A DNA stretch of 64,000 nt from CAWCDJ01 sp963836015 (GTDB lineage Bacteria > Acidobacteriota > Terriglobia > Bryobacterales > Bryobacteraceae): the NCBI GenBank assembly GCA_963836015.1, contig CAWIIF010000003.1:186001-250000 (forward strand), given 5' to 3'. Positions 59,146-64,000 of the stretch are shown here, in pieces. The notes under the pieces are model-generated. The model was not told the DNA's origin and made no database searches. It saw only the letters and a program-made list of their open reading frames with translations. Positions within the stretch are counted from its first letter, which is position 1. The number at the start of each line of letters is the position of its first letter. The position numbers and the translations under genes were made by a program.

Positions 59146-60624
59146 ATGGCATTCGCGGCTAGCTACAGGCGGATAGTCCCGGCACTTGCGGCGGTTGCCT
59201 CGACCGCGGCCCTGGTCTGGTTTGGCAACGGCCTTGATCCCTGGTGGCCGCTGCTCTGGTTCGCGCCGCTCCCCGTGCTGGTCTTCGCCCTCCGCAATTC
59301 CCGCGGGAGTTCGGCCCTGATCGCGGCCCTTTCCTGGCTGGCCGGCTACTTCAATCTATGGCATTACTTCCGTGCGCAGCAGACGCCGTTCTCAGCATGG
59401 CTGGCCGTTTTCTCCATCGCCGCGCTGGTATTCGCCCTGGCCGTGCTGCTCTTCCGCGCGCTGGTACGGCGTGGAGCCGTATGGAGCGCGCTGCTGGCAT
59501 TTCCCGCCGCATGGGTCTCCTACGAATATGCCCGCAACCTGGCGACGCCGCACGGGACGGCGGGCTGTATCGCCTATTCGCAGCTCAACTTCCTGCCCTT
59601 CCTGCAGGTCGCCTCGATTACCGGCCCCTGGGGCATGAGCTTCCTGATCATGCTATTCCCCGCCGCGCTGGCCATCGGACTGCACCTGCGCCGCTCCCAC
59701 CCGAAGCAGGCGCTGCGCGTGGCTGCCGGGGGCGTAGGCGTGGTGCTGCTAATGCTGACTTTCGGCGCCATTCGCATGGCAGTGCCGCATTCCCGCCCCA
59801 CGGTAACGGTGGGACTCGTCGCATCCGATCAACCGGCCTACGGACCTGTCGCGAGCGAAGGCGCTCCGACGGCGCGATTGTTGCGCGACTACGCCCTCGA
59901 AGCGGAAAAACTCGCCTCCCGTGGAGCCCGCGTGATCGTGCTGCCGGAAAAGATGGGGGTCGTCGTGGATCCCGATCTCGAAGGTACGGACGGCCTCTTC
60001 CAGCGTCTGGCCGATAAGACCGGCGCCACCATCGTCGTGGGTCAGATTCGCGTGTCCCGGGGAGTGAAGTACAACCAGGCACGCGTCTATGCGCCCGGGG
60101 CTGCGGTGCTGACCTACGACAAACACCATCTTCTGCCGCCGTTTGAATCCGGCCTGAGACCGGGCACGGCTCTCACCCTCCTGTCCGAGAACGCCGGGAC
60201 CTGGGGCGTAGCAATCTGCAAGGACATGGATTTCACACCGCTCTCCCGCCGCTATGGACAGGCGGGCGTGGGATTGATGCTGGTGCCGGGCTGGGATTTC
60301 CGGCTGGACCGCTGGTGGCATGGGCACATCGCCGTGATGCGCGGCGTGGAAGATGGCTTCAGCATCGCGCGAGCTTCCCGCGACGGCAACCTCACCGTGA
60401 GTGACGACCGCGGCCGCATCCTCGCGGAGACCCGGAGCGACTCCGCGCCTTTCGCCAACCTGGTAGTCGAGGTCCCCGCGGCGCACGACACCACCGTATT
60501 TCTTCTGCTGGGCGACTGGTTCGCCTGGTTTGCGCTCGCGGCGCTCGCCTTCGCGCTCCTGCAACTCTACCGCTTGCGCGATGGTGGTGCTGCTCCTGGC
60601 AACCCGGTCATTATTCCGCTCTGA
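59146..60624 (+). CDS. Apolipoprotein N-acyltransferase-like membrane amidase (carbon-nitrogen hydrolase family)
   Basis: A 492-residue protein with five or six N-terminal membrane helices, a nitrilase domain (about residues 220-450) and a last C-terminal helix, the exact plan of Lnt. The Glu-Lys-Cys triad is at VLPEKMGVV, YDKHHLLPPFESGL and VAICKDMDFTPLS. True Lnt has CYE after the catalytic Cys stretch, while here Cys-Lys-Asp-Met-Asp follows, so this is a divergent member whose substrate could differ. GGAGG lies seven bases before the ATG. Its 3' end overlaps the convergent permease by 14 bases. Confidence 0.8.
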   Translation: MAFAASYRRIVPALAAVASTAALVWFGNGLDPWWPLLWFAPLPVLVFALRNSRGSSALIAALSWLAGYFNLWHYFRAQQTPFSAWLAVFSIAALVFALAVLLFRALVRRGAVWSALLAFPAAWVSYEYARNLATPHGTAGCIAYSQLNFLPFLQVASITGPWGMSFLIMLFPAALAIGLHLRRSHPKQALRVAAGGVGVVLLMLTFGAIRMAVPHSRPTVTVGLVASDQPAYGPVASEGAPTARLLRDYALEAEKLASRGARVIVLPEKMGVVVDPDLEGTDGLFQRLADKTGATIVVGQIRVSRGVKYNQARVYAPGAAVLTYDKHHLLPPFESGLRPGTALTLLSENAGTWGVAICKDMDFTPLSRRYGQAGVGLMLVPGWDFRLDRWWHGHIAVMRGVEDGFSIARASRDGNLTVSDDRGRILAETRSDSAPFANLVVEVPAAHDTTVFLLLGDWFAWFALAALAFALLQLYRLRDGGAAPGNPVIIPL

Positions 60625-63211
60625 GCGCACTCATGGGCGAAATCGACGCGGCCACGCTGGCTGGAATCATAGCCGCCGCAGTGGCACAAATCGCCAATGC
60701 TCCGGCTGCTACGACCAGCGCGCCCGGGTCCCAGAAGGAGACTTCGTATAGCTGGCTCGAGATCAACCGTGCCGCGGCGATGGCCAGCGGAATTCCCAGT
60801 CCAAGCCCGGCAGCCACGTGGATCAAAGCTCCGCGGAGTATGTATTGAACCACCCTGGTGCGGTCAGCGCCCAGCGCCATGCGAATTCCGATCTCGTTCG
60901 TACGCTGTGCCACGGTGTAGGCGGTGACGCCGTACAGCCCGACCGCGGCGAGCAGCAGAGCTACAAACCCGAACAGCCCGGCAAGGCTGGCGACCGCCCG
61001 CTCCTGATCGAACGTGAGTTCCACCTGATGCTGCAAGGTCCTGACGCTGTTGATCGTCAGGTTCGGATCCACTCCTGCGAGGATCCGGGTGAGCAGCGGT
61101 TCCAGCGTCCCCGGCGAAATGTTCGTGACCAGCAGCAACCCGCCGATGAAGTGGGACTGCAATTCCACTCTCTTCATCAACGGGTCCTTATAGGGGACGT
61201 TCTGCGCGAGCGGAACATAGAACATCGGACGCGCCGGCCTGCGTAGCCCAAAGCCGGCGAACTTCGCGTCGCGCACGATGCCGACGATGCGGAATGTGCC
61301 GGCGTTCTCCGGCAGGTCGAGGCCGAAGTGCTGCCCGAGCGGATCTTCATCGCTCTTGAAGAAGCGTTTCACGAAAGTTTCGTTGACAATGGCGACGGGC
61401 TCCGTCGTTTCGTTGTCGCTTCTGGCGAAGTATCGTCCGCGAGTCAGGGTTACGCCAAGGTCCTGAAGGTAATCGGCGCTCACACGGTCCCACGAGGCGC
61501 CCGCCTCTCCATTCATTTTGGGCGCGGGATGGCCGGACACCAGGATGAGTTCTCCCCAGTTGTCCGTCAGCGGATTGTATAACGCAAGTCCCGATCCGGT
61601 TACGCCCGGCAGGCGATTCAATCCATCTTCAATCTGCCGGTAGAGGGCCGCCAGTTGAGGCTGCGTGTAGGTCGCCGGAGGACGGTTCAACGACACCACC
61701 ACCCGCCCTTGCGTGAGGTACCCGAAATGCTGGTGCTCGAGCTTGTCGAGACTTCGCGCCAGCATGGTGGCGCCGGCAACCAGCACAACCGACAGGGCCG
61801 CCTGCACGATCAGCAGCGCCCTGCGAGCGAAGGAAGAGTGATCGCTCGTGCTCCGCCCTGCGCCGCGCAGGGCTTCGAGCGGACTCGTTCGGGTGGCAAA
61901 CCAGGCTGGAGCCGCTCCAAAGATGATGCCTGTCGCCAGGGCCACTGCAAACGCAAACGCGAGGACCATGGGGGAGGGCAGAGTGCTGATGGGGATGAAG
62001 TGTGACCCTCCGAATGCCAGCGCCAGCAGAAGACGCCCGGCCAATAGTGCGACCGCGAGTCCGGCAATTCCCCCCGCCACCGCCAAGAGGATCGCCTCCA
62101 TCAGGGCCTGTCCGATAATCTGGCGTGTGCCGGCACCCAGGGCGAGACGGAGGGCGGTTTGTGCGCGCCGGGACACCGCGCGGGCCAGCAGCAGGTTCGC
62201 GACGTTGGCGCACGCAATCAGCAGCACCATGCCGCAAACCCCAAGGAGAATCTGCAGGCTGCGGCCATACTCTTCTTTCATTTCCGCGACTCCCGCGCCC
62301 GCCGGAACCACGTTGATCACCTGTTTGGGAAGCATGCGAATCACGTCCGGCATCCAGTTCGACGGATAGCCGGAATCGTGTTCCATCCATTGCCGCAGGA
62401 CTCCGGTCAGCCGGGGCGCCATGCCGGCTGTGGAAGCGCCCGGACGCAAGCGGCCGATTACCCGCAGCCAGGCGGCGACAGACTGGCGCAGCAGGGCGCC
62501 ATCGCCAGCGATGAGGGGTTCTTGCTGCACGGGAATCCAGATGTCGGGCGGATCGCTGCGCAGCGTCTCGCCGAAAAATCCGGGCGGAGCTACGCCGATC
62601 ACGGTGAATGGATGCCCTTCCACAACGAAACTCGCGCCCACCACGGAGGGATCGGACCCATATTCCGCCTGCCAGGCCTGGTGGCTCAAAATGGCGACCG
62701 GCCGGGCGGAGGGCTTATCATCATCCGGAGAGAGCATGCGGCCGCCGAACGCCTTCACGCCCAGCGTCGAGAAATAGTTGCCCGTCACGTACTCCGAGCG
62801 CAGCGGCTTGGCGGCGTCCCGGCTGCCCTCACGCCGAACGCTCAAACGCTCCCCTCCCGCTTGAAAGGCAGCCGCTTCTTCGAATTCCGGCGCTTGTGCT
62901 TTGAGCCGCTCGTAGAGCGGAAAGGAGTACATCCCCCACCGGTCCTGCGGGCCGCCCTCCACGCAGCAATCGTCGCCGTCGCCCACACGATACAGAAGCG
63001 CCGGATCCGATACGGGCAGCGACCGCAGCATGACCGCGTGGATCATCGTGAAGATCGCGGTGGTGCCCCCAATTCCCAAGGCCAGGGTCAATGTGGCAGC
63101 CGCCGTAAATACCGGCGACATCCGAAACTGCCTCAAGGTATATCGAATGGTGCTGCGCAAGAGTGCACTCCTCCAAAGCGCCTCCACTATCGAAGTACTT
63201 CTCCCGAGCAA
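60611..63211 (-). CDS. Large ABC-type permease, MacB/FtsX fold (ADOP type)
   Basis: An 866-residue protein with two FtsX-like permease halves, each preceded by a MacB-type periplasmic domain. The N-terminal leader (LRSTIRYTLRQFRMSPVFTAAATLTLALGIGGTTAIFTMI) is the usual ADOP opening. The first FtsX block is LLIACANVANLLLARAVSRR, and the second is LLLAAVGLYGVTAYTVAQRTNEIGIRMALGA. There is no ATPase domain and no ATPase gene next to it. Such orphan duplicated permeases are multiplied in Acidobacteriota; their substrate is not established. It overlaps the Lnt-like gene and follows the next permease by 43 bases on the same strand. Confidence 0.9.
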   Translation of the reverse strand: MLGRSTSIVEALWRSALLRSTIRYTLRQFRMSPVFTAAATLTLALGIGGTTAIFTMIHAVMLRSLPVSDPALLYRVGDGDDCCVEGGPQDRWGMYSFPLYERLKAQAPEFEEAAAFQAGGERLSVRREGSRDAAKPLRSEYVTGNYFSTLGVKAFGGRMLSPDDDKPSARPVAILSHQAWQAEYGSDPSVVGASFVVEGHPFTVIGVAPPGFFGETLRSDPPDIWIPVQQEPLIAGDGALLRQSVAAWLRVIGRLRPGASTAGMAPRLTGVLRQWMEHDSGYPSNWMPDVIRMLPKQVINVVPAGAGVAEMKEEYGRSLQILLGVCGMVLLIACANVANLLLARAVSRRAQTALRLALGAGTRQIIGQALMEAILLAVAGGIAGLAVALLAGRLLLALAFGGSHFIPISTLPSPMVLAFAFAVALATGIIFGAAPAWFATRTSPLEALRGAGRSTSDHSSFARRALLIVQAALSVVLVAGATMLARSLDKLEHQHFGYLTQGRVVVSLNRPPATYTQPQLAALYRQIEDGLNRLPGVTGSGLALYNPLTDNWGELILVSGHPAPKMNGEAGASWDRVSADYLQDLGVTLTRGRYFARSDNETTEPVAIVNETFVKRFFKSDEDPLGQHFGLDLPENAGTFRIVGIVRDAKFAGFGLRRPARPMFYVPLAQNVPYKDPLMKRVELQSHFIGGLLLVTNISPGTLEPLLTRILAGVDPNLTINSVRTLQHQVELTFDQERAVASLAGLFGFVALLLAAVGLYGVTAYTVAQRTNEIGIRMALGADRTRVVQYILRGALIHVAAGLGLGIPLAIAAARLISSQLYEVSFWDPGALVVAAGALAICATAAAMIPASVAASISPMSALRAE

Positions 63212-63254
63212 AAAGGTTACGAAAATTCAGCCGCTGGTATTTCAGAAGTGATGC

Positions 63255-64000
63255 TCATTCCATTCTCAGAGCCTCGACCGGCGCGATCCGCGTGGCGCGG
63301 TACGCCGGAATCCAGCAGGCCAGCAGCGCAACACCGGTGAGCAGCCCCGCCACCGACAGGAGCGTCCACCGGTCGGTTGGTTCCACGCCGTAAAGCAGAG
63401 CTGCGATCAGGCGCGAGGCGCACAAGGTCGCCGCCATTCCCACCACCGTTCCCAACAGCGCCAGCTTCAGGCCCTGGCTCATCACCAGTCGCAGGACATC
63501 ACGATCCTGGGCGCCGAGCGCCATGCGGATTCCGAACTCACGGGAACGCTGGCCGGCGGCATACGCCACCACGCCATAGAGACCCACCGCGGCCAACAGC
63601 AAAGCCAGCCCGGCGAACAAATCGAAGAGAACAACGTTCAGCCGCCGCGGCGAGACCGAGGCGTCGATCCGCTCCGACATGGTCTGCGCTCGATCGATCA
63701 GCAGCGCAGGATCCATCCGGCGCAGCTCTCCCAGGGCGGCCGCCATCACGCGGTTCGGGTTCCCGCCGGTGCGGAGCGCCACTTCGAATCGCGACCATGG
63801 ACCGGACGACAGCAGTACATAAGTCGAAAAAGGCGGCGAAGCGTCGAGGCCGATCTGGCGCACATCCCCGACTACGCCGGCGATGGTGAACCATGGCGCC
63901 CGGTCGCGCGGACCAACCTTGAAGCGCTGGCCGACAGGGTTGCTATTGGGCCAAAAGCGGCGCGCAAAACCCTCATCGATCAGCACGGGCCGCAGGCTCG
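63255..64000 (-). CDS. Second ADOP-type permease, C-terminal part (cut by window edge)
   Basis: About 248 C-terminal residues of another MacB/FtsX-type permease. The frame is still open at base 64000 (RPVLIDEGFARRFWPNSNPVGQRF precedes the visible part), so a GTG near 63986 is not a true start. The last FtsX block LLLAAVGLYGVVAYAAGQRSREFGIRMALGA closely matches the same block in the preceding permease, which argues for tandem duplication. The C-terminus ends RIAPVEALRME, the standard end of the family. Confidence 0.9.
   Translation of the reverse strand, partial: SLRPVLIDEGFARRFWPNSNPVGQRFKVGPRDRAPWFTIAGVVGDVRQIGLDASPPFSTYVLLSSGPWSRFEVALRTGGNPNRVMAAALGELRRMDPALLIDRAQTMSERIDASVSPRRLNVVLFDLFAGLALLLAAVGLYGVVAYAAGQRSREFGIRMALGAQDRDVLRLVMSQGLKLALLGTVVGMAATLCASRLIAALLYGVEPTDRWTLLSVAGLLTGVALLACWIPAYRATRIAPVEALRME

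Overview
The window is high-GC, densely packed bacterial chromosome with almost no free space (no gene-free stretch over about 250 bases). No rRNA, tRNA, CRISPR array, transposase or phage gene was recognised. Gene content suggests a soil Acidobacteriota of the Solibacter/Bryobacter type. The pointers are two tandem FtsX/MacB-type permeases without an ATPase (the 'ADOP' architecture typical of that phylum), a Tat-exported Gfo/Idh/MocA oxidoreductase, secreted plant-polymer hydrolases, and an isoquinoline-oxidoreductase-like IorAB pair. This placement is inference from gene content only.

Layout. 0-4.5 kb: a cut-off flavin monooxygenase, tagaturonate epimerase UxaE, a small LiaF-like membrane protein, a secreted MetX-like hydrolase and a GH28 polygalacturonase; UxaE and GH28 together point to pectin/galacturonate use. 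4.4-12.3 kb, minus strand: one tight run of six genes (TreZ, a frameshifted glycogen-debranching enzyme, an old-yellow-enzyme NamA, a 135-residue unknown, a GMC oxidoreductase, an SDR epimerase). 12.4-13.8 kb: glutamine synthetase. 14-20.8 kb, minus strand: F1Fo ATP synthase genes b', b, delta, alpha, gamma, beta, epsilon, followed in the same run by a secreted nucleoside hydrolase; subunits a and c are absent. 21-28.3 kb: DHA2 drug exporter, ankyrin protein, a small orphan, a secreted lytic transglycosylase, and the overlapping thrC-tldD-pmbA run. 28.3-39.7 kb: MocA oxidoreductase, large Lhr helicase, MetE-like enzyme, an unknown HxCxxC protein, an RluA-type pseudouridine synthase, an unrecognised 389-residue protein, a LysE exporter and a PLP decarboxylase. 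39.7-43.3 kb: IorB/IorA and a decayed aldo/keto reductase. 43.5-52.4 kb: a complete MdtABC-type RND efflux operon with its outer-membrane lipoprotein. 52.4-64 kb: a frameshifted secreted protein, GH31 alpha-glucosidase, RhlE-type RNA helicase, a Tat-type PLP aminotransferase, an Lnt-like amidase and two ADOP permeases, the last cut by the window edge.

How they fit. Carbohydrate acquisition and storage recur (GH28 with UxaE, GH31, TreZ with debranching enzyme), beside core energy and nitrogen genes and export systems. Three genes (8846, 42821, 52763) each carry a single extra G/C in a short G/C run; these are either real lesions or sequence errors, and one of the three has also lost its middle. 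A recurring feature is a -10-like hexamer only 6-14 bases before the start codon with no Shine-Dalgarno, best seen at the GH28 gene, suggesting leaderless or very short-leader mRNAs. I did not find a clear new multi-gene system. The best candidates for undescribed biology are the 389-residue orphan, the 135-residue partner of the GMC oxidoreductase, and the Tat-type aminotransferase.
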